Of a DNA stretch of 64,000 nucleotides, positions 26,594 to 35,322 are shown piece by piece. Source of the DNA: Glycomyces arizonensis DSM 44726 (GTDB lineage: Bacteria; Actinomycetota; Actinomycetes; Mycobacteriales; Micromonosporaceae); the NCBI RefSeq assembly GCF_000482705.1, contig NZ_AXWO01000002.1, positions 248,001-312,000 on the forward strand. The letters run 5' to 3'. The notes below the pieces were generated by a model. That model did no database searches. It had not been told where the DNA came from and saw nothing but the letters and a program-made list of their open reading frames with translations. Positions within the stretch are counted from its first letter, which is position 1. Every line of letters starts with the position of its first letter. Both the position numbers and the translations under genes were made by a program.

Positions 26594-26697
26594 CTTATAT
26601 TATATATCCTATAAGGGGGGAAGTGTGTAGAGTATATCTTATAGGATATAAAATATACCTGCTTGTAGATTATATGATATAAGTTATAGAATATATG
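26594..26697. repeat. A+T-rich modular island 3
   Basis: About 104 nt. It contains TATATCCTATAA on the plus strand (26603-26614) and again on the minus strand (26639-26650). On the minus strand it also has CTTATATCATATAATCTA (26666-26683) and TATAACTTATA (26678-26688), both shared with island 2. It lies between the sigma terminator and the stop of the convergent NlpC/P60 gene. Confidence 0.75.
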
Positions 26698-26703
26698 GCT
26701 CGG

Positions 26704-27699
26704 TCAAACCCTGCGGTAGCCGTCTATGGACATCATGTCGATGTCGGAGATCTTCACGACGTCGCCGGTGTGCGGGGCGTGGATGACCTGGCCCTCGCCT
26801 ATGTAGATGGCCACGTGGCCGATTCCGGCGTAGAACACCAGGTCGCCGGGGCGCAGGTCGTCGCGGCCGATCTCGGCGGTCTCGCTCCAGATCGCCGACG
26901 TCGAGTGGGTCACCGACACCCCCGAGACGGCGTAGGCGCCCTGGACCAGGCCCGAGCAGTCCCACGTGTCGGGGCCCGCCGCGCCGAAGACGTACGACTC
27001 GCCGAGCTGGTCGTAGGCGAACTCGACGGCCGCAGTGGCCGCGTCGGAGCTGTAGTTCGCGGTCGCGGAGCCGCCGGACCCACTGGAGCCGCTCGAATCC
27101 GTTTCCGCCTCGGCCTCCGCCTCCGCGGCAGCCGCCGCGGCGGCCTCCTCTTCCTCGGCGGCCTCCTGCGCCGCGTCCTCGGCCTCGCCGATCCGCTCGT
27201 CGAGCTCGGCGATGTCCGCCTCGGCGGCGTCGATCTCGGTCCCGAGCGCCTCGGCCTCCGCGGAGGCCGCCTGCGCCCGGTCGAAGGACTCGGACTGCTC
27301 TCTGGCGAAGCCGACCAGCGACGACATCTTCGCCCCCAGGTTCTCCTCGGCCGCGTCGACGACCAAGGTCACCTGGTCGAGCTGCGCGTCGGTGGAGCCG
27401 TACTCGGTCTCTGCCGCGTCGACGACCGCCTGCGCGGAGACGAGCCGCCGCTCGAGCACCGCGAGGCGGTCGGCGGTGTCGTCGCGCTCGGACTCGAGCT
27501 CCTCGACGTGGTCCTCGATCTCAGCCGAGGTCGCCTCGTCGAGGTCGATGTCGTCCGTCTCGGCCGCCTCCGCGGGTGAGGCCGCGAAGACGGCCGCGGC
27601 TCCGGCCGTGACGACACTGACGCCCGCGTAGACGGCGGTGCGGCGGATGACAGCGCTTGTGCGTGAAGGTTGTTCAATTGCTGAGCACGCTCGATGCAC
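26704..27699 (-). CDS. Secreted NlpC/P60 cell-wall hydrolase with coiled coil (RipA-like)
   Basis: 331 aa endopeptidase that cuts peptidoglycan stem peptides. A Sec signal peptide ends at AEA (about residue 46). A long coiled coil (about 50-190) and a Glu/Ala then Gly/Ser linker lead to the NlpC/P60 domain (about 220-331). Catalytic Cys lies in DTWDCSGLVQ, His in GIGHVAIYIG, with VIHAPHTGD following. The GTG has AAAGG 6 nt upstream. It is preceded by a c-di-AMP riboswitch, a known arrangement for actinobacterial wall hydrolases. Confidence 0.92.
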   Translation of the reverse strand: MHRACSAIEQPSRTSAVIRRTAVYAGVSVVTAGAAAVFAASPAEAAETDDIDLDEATSAEIEDHVEELESERDDTADRLAVLERRLVSAQAVVDAAETEYGSTDAQLDQVTLVVDAAEENLGAKMSSLVGFAREQSESFDRAQAASAEAEALGTEIDAAEADIAELDERIGEAEDAAQEAAEEEEAAAAAAAEAEAEAETDSSGSSGSGGSATANYSSDAATAAVEFAYDQLGESYVFGAAGPDTWDCSGLVQGAYAVSGVSVTHSTSAIWSETAEIGRDDLRPGDLVFYAGIGHVAIYIGEGQVIHAPHTGDVVKISDIDMMSIDGYRRV

Positions 27700-27713
27700 G
27701 AGTGGCCTTTCTT

Positions 27714-27885
27714 CCTCGGCCGCCTACCGGGTTAGCTGTCGGGTTCGGGCTGGGAAGGGCGCCCTACCCGTCCAGGACAGGGCCCTGGGCGGGATTCACC
27801 CCGGCGTCGAGAGGAAGGAAGGGGGCGGCGTCATGCGCGCCCCCGGACGCGGTGGGTTCCCGGTCTGCGCAGTGGCGAGGACGGA
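27714..27885 (-). ncRNA. ydaO-yuaA (cyclic di-AMP) riboswitch
   Basis: On the minus strand, 5' to 3', the leader carries the conserved blocks of this riboswitch: GACCGGGAACCC (about 27855-27866), CGGGGTGAATCC (27793-27804), the TAGGGC internal element and GAACCCGACAGCTAACCCGG (about 27729-27748). A terminal stem can form between CCTCG (27876-27880) and CGAGG (27714-27718). It ends about 15 nt before the NlpC/P60 GTG, whose ribosome-binding site follows directly. In this class c-di-AMP turns expression off. Confidence 0.85.
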
Positions 27886-27985
27886 ACCGGAGGGAGCAGG
27901 CTCGACGCTCACGTGCGCGCAGTTCGGCGGTCCGGTCGGGTGGGCCTCTGGGGGAGGCCCTGACGTCCCGTCCGGAACGGCCACG

Positions 27986-28014
27986 ACGCTAGCCGACCGC
28001 GCCACCACTGCCAA
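27986..28014 (-). promoter_or_regulatory. Promoter of the riboswitch-NlpC/P60 transcript
   Basis: TTGGCA (28009-28014) and TAGCGT (27986-27991) with a 17-nt spacer on the minus strand, which would give a leader of about 280 nt that includes the riboswitch. The rest of the gap to 28112 holds only a short GGATAG/CTATCC inverted repeat near 28069. Confidence 0.55.
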
Positions 28015-28112
28015 GCGCCCTGTGAAATGTTCCATAAACCGGTAACGGACAGCGAGGACGCCCTGGCGGATAGGGTCTCTATCCTGCGGTTCCGTGTGCG
28101 AGGCCGGTGCGG

Positions 28113-28922
28113 TCAGAAACTGCGCAGCGACGCCGGAGGCGGCGGCGAGGCGCTCGCCTTCGCGTCGGTGGCGGGCACGGCGCCCCCGATGTACTCCTCG
28201 AGTTCGGAGCCTTCGAGGACGCGGCACGGGAACGGCGCCCCCGCGCAGCGGCGGCGCAGCCGGTCGACCGGCAGCTCCACGTCGGCCGCCACCGCCACGA
28301 CGTTGCCGAAGCGGCGCCCGCGCAGCACCGCGGGCTCGGCCATGACCGCGACGTGGTCCCACACCGAGCCCATCGCCGCCAGTGCGGGCTTGAGGAACCG
28401 CATCCGGCCCCCGTCGCACAGGTTCACCGCGTAGTGCCCGCCCGCGCGCAGCACCCGCCGCGCGTGGCCGAGGAACTCGACGGTCGTGACGTGCGCGGGC
28501 ACGCGGGCCCGGTCGTAGACGTCGGTGACGATGAGCTCGTAGCTCCCATCGGGCGCGGCCTCGAGCGCCTCCCGGGCGTCGGCGTGGCGGATCTTGACCT
28601 TCACGCGCCGCGGCAGCGGCGCCTCGGCGCGCACGAGCGCCACCAGCTCGGTGTTGGTCTCCACCGCCTGCTGGTACGACCCGGGTCGCGTCGCGGCGAC
28701 GTAGCGGGCCATCGCCAGAGCGCCGGCCCCCAAGTGCAGCACCCGCAGCGGCCGTCTCGGCTCGGCGGCCGCGTCGACGAGGTAGGAGATGCGCTGCATG
28801 TACTCGGCGTCGAGGTGCGAGGGGTCGTCGAGGTCGATGGTGGCCTGGACGACCTCGTCGGCCACCAGGTGCAGCAGGCTCGGGCGGTCGGGGTCGGCGT
28901 CGAAGCGGATCGCGTCCGGCAC
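28113..28922 (-). CDS. Spermidine synthase-like methyltransferase-fold protein
   Basis: 269 aa. A Rossmann-fold aminopropyl/methyltransferase core starts VLHLGAGALAMARYVAATRPG and continues through KVKIRHADAREAL and YELIVTDVYDRARVPAHVTTVEF. The family is often annotated as fused-MFS/spermidine synthase, but there is no membrane part here. A spermidine-synthase product is doubtful because the canonical substrate Asp motif is only partly kept. GTG start; it ends in a Ser/Pro-rich tail. Confidence 0.75.
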   Translation of the reverse strand: MPDAIRFDADPDRPSLLHLVADEVVQATIDLDDPSHLDAEYMQRISYLVDAAAEPRRPLRVLHLGAGALAMARYVAATRPGSYQQAVETNTELVALVRAEAPLPRRVKVKIRHADAREALEAAPDGSYELIVTDVYDRARVPAHVTTVEFLGHARRVLRAGGHYAVNLCDGGRMRFLKPALAAMGSVWDHVAVMAEPAVLRGRRFGNVVAVAADVELPVDRLRRRCAGAPFPCRVLEGSELEEYIGGAVPATDAKASASPPPPASLRSF

Positions 28923-28956
28923 GGCTAGGCCGTCCCGGTTCGGGGGAGTGCGGATT

Positions 28957-29619
28957 TCACGGCCCTATTGTGCCCGACGGCCCCCGCTCGGCCTGGAACC
29001 GCGCGGAGGCGGCGATGTGCGCGATGCGCCGCAGCGTCGCGACCACGGTCTCTCCCAGGAGCGTGGTGACCACGGTCTGCTCGACGTCGACGCCGCCGTC
29101 TCCGGCGGCCTCGACGATCGACTCCATGTCCGCCGACGCGAGCTGCGTGGCCGCGTCGGCCCAGTGGGTCAGCACCTCGCCCAGATCGGAGTTCCCGAGC
29201 CGGAAGTAGGCCGTCAGCGACGTGATGAGCGCGTCGCGGTACATGGGCGGCGTGACCTCGGCCCAGTCGTAGGCGGCGAGCAGCCGGTCGACGGCCCGCT
29301 CCGCCCGCTCGACGGCGTCCTCGCTGGCCAGCGAGAACTTCGGCTCCCGGTGCGTGGCGGCCAGCGTGGCGCCCATCGCCTGGAACGCCGACTCGGAGTG
29401 TCGCGACAGGACGGTGAGGACCTCGCCGATCTGGGCCACCGACAGGCCCGCCGTCTCTGAGAGCGCGCGGATGAGCATGAGCCGGTGGACGTGCAGCGGC
29501 CCGTACTCCACGACGTTGCCCTCGCCGTGCTCGCCCGGCGGGAGCAGGCGCTCGCGCAGGTAGAACTTGATCGTGGCGGCAGGTACGCCCGTCCGCTCCG
29601 CCAGTTCCCCGATTCGCAT
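28957..29619 (-). CDS. MerR-family transcriptional regulator
   Basis: 220 aa. The MerR winged-helix starts MRIGELAERTGVPAATIKFYLRERLLPPGE and is followed by the helix pair and a coiled coil. The C-terminal 130 residues are alpha-helical without metal-binding cysteines, so a small organic ligand is more likely than a metal. It is encoded just upstream of the spermidine-synthase-like gene, on the same strand, and divergent from the heparinase-like gene. Confidence 0.85.
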   Translation of the reverse strand: MRIGELAERTGVPAATIKFYLRERLLPPGEHGEGNVVEYGPLHVHRLMLIRALSETAGLSVAQIGEVLTVLSRHSESAFQAMGATLAATHREPKFSLASEDAVERAERAVDRLLAAYDWAEVTPPMYRDALITSLTAYFRLGNSDLGEVLTHWADAATQLASADMESIVEAAGDGGVDVEQTVVTTLLGETVVATLRRIAHIAASARFQAERGPSGTIGP

Positions 29620-29722
29620 AAGACGGAGTCTAGGACGGAATGGGCCCGCGCGTTACCGTTGAGCCACGGCAGGATGCCCCATCCGCCCCACCACTGGCCC
29701 CGACGCGGAAAGGCGCAGGTCC

Positions 29723-31261
29723 ATGACCGACCCCCGGATCGCATTGATGGGCGAACTGCGCGAGCTCGCCGCCGGGCCCCTGCCCGACTTCGACCCCGCC
29801 CTCGCCGACGACTTCGCCGCCACCGGCCGCCGCCTGCCCTACGAGACCCAGTACTTCGCGCGCCGCCGCCACCTCGCGGCGGTCGCCATCGCCGGGGACG
29901 CCCGCGCCCTCGACGAGGTCCTCACCGCAGTCTGCGACGAGCGCTCCTGGGCGCTGCCCGCCCACTGGGGCGAAGACGACCCGCTGCGCTGCGTCGACCT
30001 GTTCGCCTGCGAGACCGCCCAGACCCTCGCCGAGATCCTCGCACTGCGCCACGACATCACCGAAGGCGACAACGTCCGCGCCGAGATCGAGGGCCGCGTC
30101 ATCGCGCCGCTGTTCGATTCCGAGTCCCCGTTCTGGTGGGAGGAGCGCATCTCGAACTGGACGGCCGTGTGCGCCGGCGCCGCCGGGACGGCCGCGCTCG
30201 CCCTCGGCGTCGACCACGACCGGATCCGCGCCCGCATCATCCCGGCCCTCCAGAGCTACCTGTTCTCCTTCGGGCCCGACGGCGGCTGCGTCGAAGGCGT
30301 CGACTACTGGGTCTACGGCTTCGGCTACTTCACCTACTTCGCCGAGGCCTGGCGCGACGCCACCGGCGAGGACCTCCTGGCCGGCAACGAGGCGATCGCG
30401 TCGTTCCCGGCCGCCGTCCAGCTGGCGCCGGGCTCCTTCGCGACCTTCGGCGACTCCGGCCCCGACCCGGTGCTCCCGCCCGGGCTCCTGGCCCGCCTGG
30501 CCGACCGGCTCGGCGTGGCGCTGCCCGCGATCGAACGCACGCCGTCCTTCGCCGACGACCACACCGCGCGCTGGGCCCACCTCACCCGCACCCTCGAATG
30601 GGGACGGGAGCTCGGCGGGCGGATCGCACCCGGCCGCACCCTCCTGCCCGATGTCGGCTGGTTCGTCGAGCGCCGCCGGATCGACGGCCGCATGTGGGCC
30701 CTCGCCGTCAAGGGCGGCTACAACGAGGAGCCGCACAACCACCTCGACCTCGGCTCGTTCATCATCGCCGTCGACGGCGAGCAGCTGCTGTGCGACCCGG
30801 GCGCGGGGGAGTACACCGCCGCCTACTTCGGGCCCGAGCGCTACGAGCAGACCCACCCGTCGGCCGCCTGGCACTCGGTGCCCGTCCTCGAAGGCGCCGA
30901 GCAGCAGCCGGGGGAGGACTCGCGGGCCGAGCTGACCGACACCGGCGACGGCGTCGCGGTCGCCATCGACGCCTACGGCGACGGCGCGCTCGGCCGCGCC
31001 TTCACCTGGACCGACGGCGGCATCGCCCTGGACGACTCGGGGCCGGAGATCACCGAGTCCTTCGTCAGCCGCCTCAGGCCCGAGATCGACGGCGACAGGG
31101 CCGTCTGGACCGGCGAGCGCGGCACCGTCGTCCTCCACGGCGTCGACGCCGCGGCCGCGACGGTCGAGCACGTCGACGCCGCCGCTCACGACGGCGCGCC
31201 CGACCGGCTATGGGCGCTCCGCTTCCCCTTGGGCGGCGCGCTCCGCTTCGAGCTGCTCTAG
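29723..31261 (+). CDS. Heparinase II/III-family protein
   Basis: 512 aa. An alpha/alpha-toroid domain (about 1-300, with NWTAVCAGAAGTAALAL and VDYWVYGFGYFTYFAEA) is followed by a beta-sandwich domain beginning near KGGYNEEPHNHLDLGSFII, where His residues of the active site lie. It has no signal peptide, so a cytoplasmic role on oligouronides or similar sugars is likely. Its last 54 nt overlap the convergent SulP gene tail to tail. Confidence 0.8.
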   Translation: MTDPRIALMGELRELAAGPLPDFDPALADDFAATGRRLPYETQYFARRRHLAAVAIAGDARALDEVLTAVCDERSWALPAHWGEDDPLRCVDLFACETAQTLAEILALRHDITEGDNVRAEIEGRVIAPLFDSESPFWWEERISNWTAVCAGAAGTAALALGVDHDRIRARIIPALQSYLFSFGPDGGCVEGVDYWVYGFGYFTYFAEAWRDATGEDLLAGNEAIASFPAAVQLAPGSFATFGDSGPDPVLPPGLLARLADRLGVALPAIERTPSFADDHTARWAHLTRTLEWGRELGGRIAPGRTLLPDVGWFVERRRIDGRMWALAVKGGYNEEPHNHLDLGSFIIAVDGEQLLCDPGAGEYTAAYFGPERYEQTHPSAAWHSVPVLEGAEQQPGEDSRAELTDTGDGVAVAIDAYGDGALGRAFTWTDGGIALDDSGPEITESFVSRLRPEIDGDRAVWTGERGTVVLHGVDAAAATVEHVDAAAHDGAPDRLWALRFPLGGALRFELL

Positions 31262-32932
31262 CAGCCCGTCCGCCTTGAGCCGCTGCCGCGCGGCCTCGAT
31301 GGCCTCGCCGGTGTGCTCGAACAGCCGGCCCTGCTGCCACAGCGGCTCCAGCACGCCGAGGGCCTTCAGCGGCCTGGCGTGGATCGGCTCCAGGCCCGAG
31401 AGGTAGACGGCGATGCCGCGGTGCTCCAGCCGCTTGATCGCGTCGGCCAGCACCAGCGCCCCCGACGCGTCCAACGTCGACACCCGGCTCATCCGCAGCA
31501 CCACCACCCGCACGTCCGCCACCTCCAGCAGCTGGAGCAGGAACCGGTGCGCCGCCGCGAAGAACAGCGGCCCCTCCAGCCGGTAGGCCACGATGTGCTC
31601 GTGCAGCAGCGCCGCCTCCTCGTCGTGGTGGTCGCCGGTGTCGATCGGCTCGCGTTCGACGCTGGTGGCCCTGGAGATGCGCCCGAGCGCGAGCATGCCC
31701 GCCAGGGCGATGCCCACCGCGACGGCCCACACCAGGTTGAACAGCACCGCCGCGGCCAAGGTGATGGCCATGACCGCCGCGTCGGCCCTCGTCGAGCGGG
31801 CCAGCGCCAAGAGCGAGCTGACCTCGATCATGCGCACCGAGGTCGCGATGAGCACCCCGGCCAGCGCGGCCAGCGGCACGTGGGCGACGACCGGCGCGAG
31901 CGTGAGCATGATGAGCGCCAGGATCGCCGCGTGCGACAGGGAGGCGAGGCGTCCGGCCGCCCCGGCCCGCACGTTCACGGCGGTGCGCGCCAGCGCCCCC
32001 GAGGCGGGCATCGCCCCGACCATCGGCGCCACCAGGTTCGCCACGCCCTGCCCGAAGAGCTCCCGGTCCGGGTGGTGGTGCTGGTCGACGGTCATGTTGT
32101 CGGCGACCGTGGCCGACAGGAGCGACTCGAGCGCGCACAGCGCGCAGATCGCCACCGCGGCGGCCGCGAGGTCCGGCACCTCGCCCAGGTCCAGGAAATC
32201 GAGGCTGGGTGCGGGCGGAGTCGACGGCAGGGCCCCGATGACGTCGACGCCCGCGCTCAGGTACCAGGTCGCGAACGTGGCGATCGTGACGGCGATGAGC
32301 GGCAGCGGGATGACCGGCCGCAGCCGGAACCCGAGCAGGATCACCGCCGCCACGCCCGTCGAGACGCCGACCGCGGCCCAGTCGGGGTCGGCGGCGAAGC
32401 CGCGGACGGCCTCCCACGCGCCGCCGACGACCCGCCCGCCCGAGACGTGCACGCCGAGCACCGCCGGGACCTGCTGGAGGATCATCACCACCGCGACTCC
32501 GGCGGTGAAGCCCTCGACCACCGGCACCGGCACGTACCGCACGTACCGGCCCGCGCCCGTGACCGCGAGCGCGACCAGTCCGATCCCGGCGAGGAAGCCG
32601 ACGATGAGGACGGCGCCCGGGCTGTGGGCGGCCGCCACCGGCACCAGCACCACCGCCATCGTCCCGGTCGGGCCCGTGATCTGGAGGTTCGAGCCGCCGA
32701 GGATCGCCGCGAGCGCGCCGGCCACGATGGACGAGACGAGCCCGGCGGCGGCGCCGAGTCCCGACGCCATGCCGAAGCCGAGCGCCAGCGGCAGCGCCAC
32801 GACCGCGACCGTGGCCCCGGCGAGCAGGTCGGTGTGCCAGTGGCGCCGCGCGGGCGCGAAGTCGGCCCGGTCCGGCAGCAGCTGTCTTATATGTCGTATC
32901 CTCGCCGTCGTTGTTGCCCGCACCGCAGTCAT
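31208..32932 (-). CDS. SulP-family inorganic anion transporter with STAS domain
   Basis: 574 aa. About 10-12 membrane segments start with TDLLAGATVAVVALPLALGFGMASG, the SulP signature. GSNLQITGPTGTMAVVL is the anion-pore motif, and a C-terminal STAS domain holds VVLRMSRVSTLDASGALVL. Members move sulfate, bicarbonate or other anions; which one is unclear and no carbonic anhydrase lies nearby. The ATG at 32932 is preferred to 32995; GACAAT lies 6 nt upstream, a leaderless pattern. Confidence 0.88.
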   Translation of the reverse strand: MTAVRATTTARIRHIRQLLPDRADFAPARRHWHTDLLAGATVAVVALPLALGFGMASGLGAAAGLVSSIVAGALAAILGGSNLQITGPTGTMAVVLVPVAAAHSPGAVLIVGFLAGIGLVALAVTGAGRYVRYVPVPVVEGFTAGVAVVMILQQVPAVLGVHVSGGRVVGGAWEAVRGFAADPDWAAVGVSTGVAAVILLGFRLRPVIPLPLIAVTIATFATWYLSAGVDVIGALPSTPPAPSLDFLDLGEVPDLAAAAVAICALCALESLLSATVADNMTVDQHHHPDRELFGQGVANLVAPMVGAMPASGALARTAVNVRAGAAGRLASLSHAAILALIMLTLAPVVAHVPLAALAGVLIATSVRMIEVSSLLALARSTRADAAVMAITLAAAVLFNLVWAVAVGIALAGMLALGRISRATSVEREPIDTGDHHDEEAALLHEHIVAYRLEGPLFFAAAHRFLLQLLEVADVRVVVLRMSRVSTLDASGALVLADAIKRLEHRGIAVYLSGLEPIHARPLKALGVLEPLWQQGRLFEHTGEAIEAARQRLKADGLLEQLEAERAAQGEAERP

Positions 32933-33040
32933 GGGCGTATTGTCCCAAGCCGGAGCGGCCGAACCCCGCTCTGCCGCGCCGCCCGCGGCGACCAATGCCG
33001 CCGCCGCTCGCCCGAGTGGCGCTGCCGTAGGATCGCATCC

Positions 33041-33460
33041 GTGCGAGAGCGAGGAGCCGAGACGGCCATCCGCGTCGGCGGCGCGATCGTCGCCGTCGCC
33101 GCGGCGGTGCTCGCCGCCGTCATCGAGTCGTTCCTGGTGCCCTTCTACATCGGCGCCACCGCCGTACCGCTCGCCGGAGCGCTCGCCTTCGCCCTCAACT
33201 GGGCGCTGGCCGCGCTGGCCGTGTGGTGGGTGCGGGCCCGCTCGGCGGTGCTGCTGACCGCGTTCGCCTGGTTCGCCGTCGTGCTGACCGCCTCGATGCC
33301 CTCCGACGGCGGATCGCTGGTGATCGTCAGCAGCACGAACGGCTACGCGCTGCTGCTGGCGGGGACCGCCGGTATCGCGGTCTCGCTGTGGCGGTATTTT
33401 CGTCCGGTACGGGCAAAGGCGTACACCCCTGACGAACCCGCGAAGGAGACCCGGCCGTGA
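33041..33460 (+). CDS. Small four-helix membrane protein
   Basis: 139 aa, four predicted membrane segments and a polar C-terminus; no family recognised. The GTG at 33041 lies 7 nt after TAGGAT (33028-33033), so the mRNA is probably leaderless. The stop overlaps the next gene by 4 nt, making a two-gene operon of membrane proteins. Confidence 0.7.
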   Translation: MRERGAETAIRVGGAIVAVAAAVLAAVIESFLVPFYIGATAVPLAGALAFALNWALAALAVWWVRARSAVLLTAFAWFAVVLTASMPSDGGSLVIVSSTNGYALLLAGTAGIAVSLWRYFRPVRAKAYTPDEPAKETRP

Positions 33461-33942
33461 ACCTCTTCAAACGGCTCCTCATCCCGCACTGGCCCTCGAT
33501 CTACGGCTTCGCGCTGGCGCTCATCGCCGCGAACCTCGTCGGCCGCATCATCGCGGTGCGGATCTACGACGAGGCCGAAGTGGTGACCGACGCCTTCGAC
33601 CTCGTCGCGACGGCCACGTACCTGTCGATGGTCGCCGTGGCGCTGGCGGCCGGCATCTGGTGGGGCGTGCGCCGCCGCCGCCAGGAGATCGTGCCCGAGC
33701 TGCTGCCGGTCTTCGTGGCCACCACGCTGTTCTCGGTGCTGGTCAACCCGGTCATCGCCCGTGACGACTACCCCACGCTCGACGCGGTCTTCTCGCAGGT
33801 GCTGCTCTACTTCGTGTCGCTCATCGTCGGCGCGTTCGTCGGCTACCTCATCGTCATGGCCCTCGGCGTCGACCACTACGGCCGCGAGCTCAAGGCCACG
33901 AAGATCGCCTTTGAGAAGAAGGCGAACCCCGCTCGCGCCTGA
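33457..33942 (+). CDS. Membrane protein of unknown function
   Basis: 161 aa, four predicted membrane helices, a WWGVRRRRQE cytosolic loop and a basic tail. No family is recognised. GTG start overlapping the upstream stop (GTGA), so both are translated together. It ends 6 nt from the convergent GNAT gene with no hairpin between them. Confidence 0.72.
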   Translation: MNLFKRLLIPHWPSIYGFALALIAANLVGRIIAVRIYDEAEVVTDAFDLVATATYLSMVAVALAAGIWWGVRRRRQEIVPELLPVFVATTLFSVLVNPVIARDDYPTLDAVFSQVLLYFVSLIVGAFVGYLIVMALGVDHYGRELKATKIAFEKKANPARA

Positions 33943-33948
33943 CCGGGC

Positions 33949-34899
33949 TCACCGACCGCGGTAGTGGTACCGGTAGCGCTCGGTGAAGCCGAGCCGCGCA
34001 TACAGGGCGAGCGCGGCGGCGTTGTCGGTCTCGACCTGCAAGGCGATCCGCCTCGCCCCCGCATCCGCGGCCCACGCCGTCAGCGCCTCCAAGACCTCTC
34101 CGCCCAGTCCGCGGCGCCGGTAGGCCGGAAGCGTGCCGATCCCCGTGACCGCCGCGGTGCCGCCCTCGATCGCGGCCCTGCCGCGTGCGACCAAGGCGCC
34201 GTCTCGCCTGATCTCGGCGTATGCCCGATTCGGTCCCGAGCCGAGGACCTTCGCCGCCACGTCCGGTCGCCCGCGCCCCATCTGCTCCAACAGGTCATCA
34301 CTTATGATATGTGTGATGACTGCGTCGCTCGTGTAGTCGCCGCCTTCGGCGTCCTTGGTGAGCACCGCGGTCTCGCCCTCGGCCTTCCAGCCGCGCGCGG
34401 CGAGCGCCTTGTCGAGCCGCCTGGACAGCGGCAGCGCCACCGATACCAGCGCCCTGGCGCCTCGCTCGGCGTACCAGCGCTCGACCCGGGCAAGCGCCGC
34501 GTCCAGCCCCGCGTCGGGCTGCGTCAAAGCGCCCACGGCGACGCTTGCGGAGCCGTAAATCGGCAGAGCCGAGTTCGCGCGCCGGGAGTACCCCTCGGAG
34601 TACCGTAGGAGCCAGCCGCCCGCCTCCGCCGTCTCCACGGCGGGCCAGGTGGCGGCCAGCAGCCGCTCCAGTTCCAGGATCTGGGAGAAGGGGGTGGGCC
34701 TCGGCCCGACGGCCCGCGCCGCCACGACGTCCGCGGCGTCCACGGTGACGACAGTCCCCTCGGGAGGCAGCACCCGCAGCCGGTTCCCGCCGACGTCGAT
34801 AAGCTCGCCGATGACATCGCGGAACCGGCGACCGGGAGCGGCGTCAGCCAGGCGCACCCTGACCACCACCCGACGACCCACGTGTTCTGGTCCCAGCAT
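33949..34899 (-). CDS. GNAT N-acetyltransferase, cg3035/Rv0428c-like
   Basis: About 316 aa. An SH3-like N-terminal part (GRRVVVRVRLADAAPG...DVIGELIDVGG) precedes an acetyltransferase domain whose acetyl-CoA loop is LPAYRRRGLGGEVLEAL. It ends IALQVETDNAAALALYARLGFTERYRYHYR. The layout fits the cg3035/Rv0428c family, one member of which acts as N-acetylglutamate synthase in Corynebacterium. The ATG at 34899 has AAGGGG 8 nt upstream; a GTG at 34908 is possible. Divergent from fdxA. Confidence 0.75.
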   Translation of the reverse strand: MLGPEHVGRRVVVRVRLADAAPGRRFRDVIGELIDVGGNRLRVLPPEGTVVTVDAADVVAARAVGPRPTPFSQILELERLLAATWPAVETAEAGGWLLRYSEGYSRRANSALPIYGSASVAVGALTQPDAGLDAALARVERWYAERGARALVSVALPLSRRLDKALAARGWKAEGETAVLTKDAEGGDYTSDAVITHIISDDLLEQMGRGRPDVAAKVLGSGPNRAYAEIRRDGALVARGRAAIEGGTAAVTGIGTLPAYRRRGLGGEVLEALTAWAADAGARRIALQVETDNAAALALYARLGFTERYRYHYRGR

Positions 34900-34996
34900 C
34901 TGGCGCACCCCTTACCTTCGGGTTTACTACAACGAATACGCTTTACGCTCATCGCAGCGCAGTCCGCCCGATTGCGCGCCGTAGGAAGGACGACTC

Positions 34997-35317
34997 GTGA
35001 CTTACATCATCGCTGAGCCGTGCGTGGACGTGCTCGACAGGGCCTGCATCGAAGAATGCCCCGTCGACTGCATCTACGAAGGCAACCGGATGCTCTACAT
35101 CCACCCCGACGAGTGCGTCGACTGCGGGGCGTGCGAGCCGGTGTGCCCGGTGGAGGCGATCTTCTACGAAGACGACGTCCCCAGCGAATGGGACGGCTAC
35201 ACCAAGGCCAACTACGACTTCTTCGACGAGCTCGGCAGCCCCGGCGGGGCCTCCAAGGTCGGCAAGATCGACCGCGACGACCCATTCGTGGCCAAGCAGC
35301 CGAAGAACGAGGGCTAG
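34997..35317 (+). CDS. fdxA: 7Fe ferredoxin
   Basis: 106 aa electron carrier. Cysteines at 9, 17, 21 and 25 and the C40-x2-C43-x2-C46-x3-C50-P motif provide one 3Fe-4S and one 4Fe-4S cluster. GTG start with AGGAAGGA upstream. The fdxA-dapC order is conserved in actinobacteria. Confidence 0.95.
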   Translation: MTYIIAEPCVDVLDRACIEECPVDCIYEGNRMLYIHPDECVDCGACEPVCPVEAIFYEDDVPSEWDGYTKANYDFFDELGSPGGASKVGKIDRDDPFVAKQPKNEG

Positions 35318-35322
35318 CCGCT

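Noticed and set aside
32880-32905. A fifth A+T-rich island in the SulP N-terminal codons
   Set aside because: Only about 16 nt of A+T-rich sequence, coding for RIRHIRQ, without the shared 12-mer or 18-mer.
34295-34322. A+T-rich patch inside the GNAT gene as an island remnant
   Set aside because: It is short, in frame and lacks the shared words; likely just codon use.
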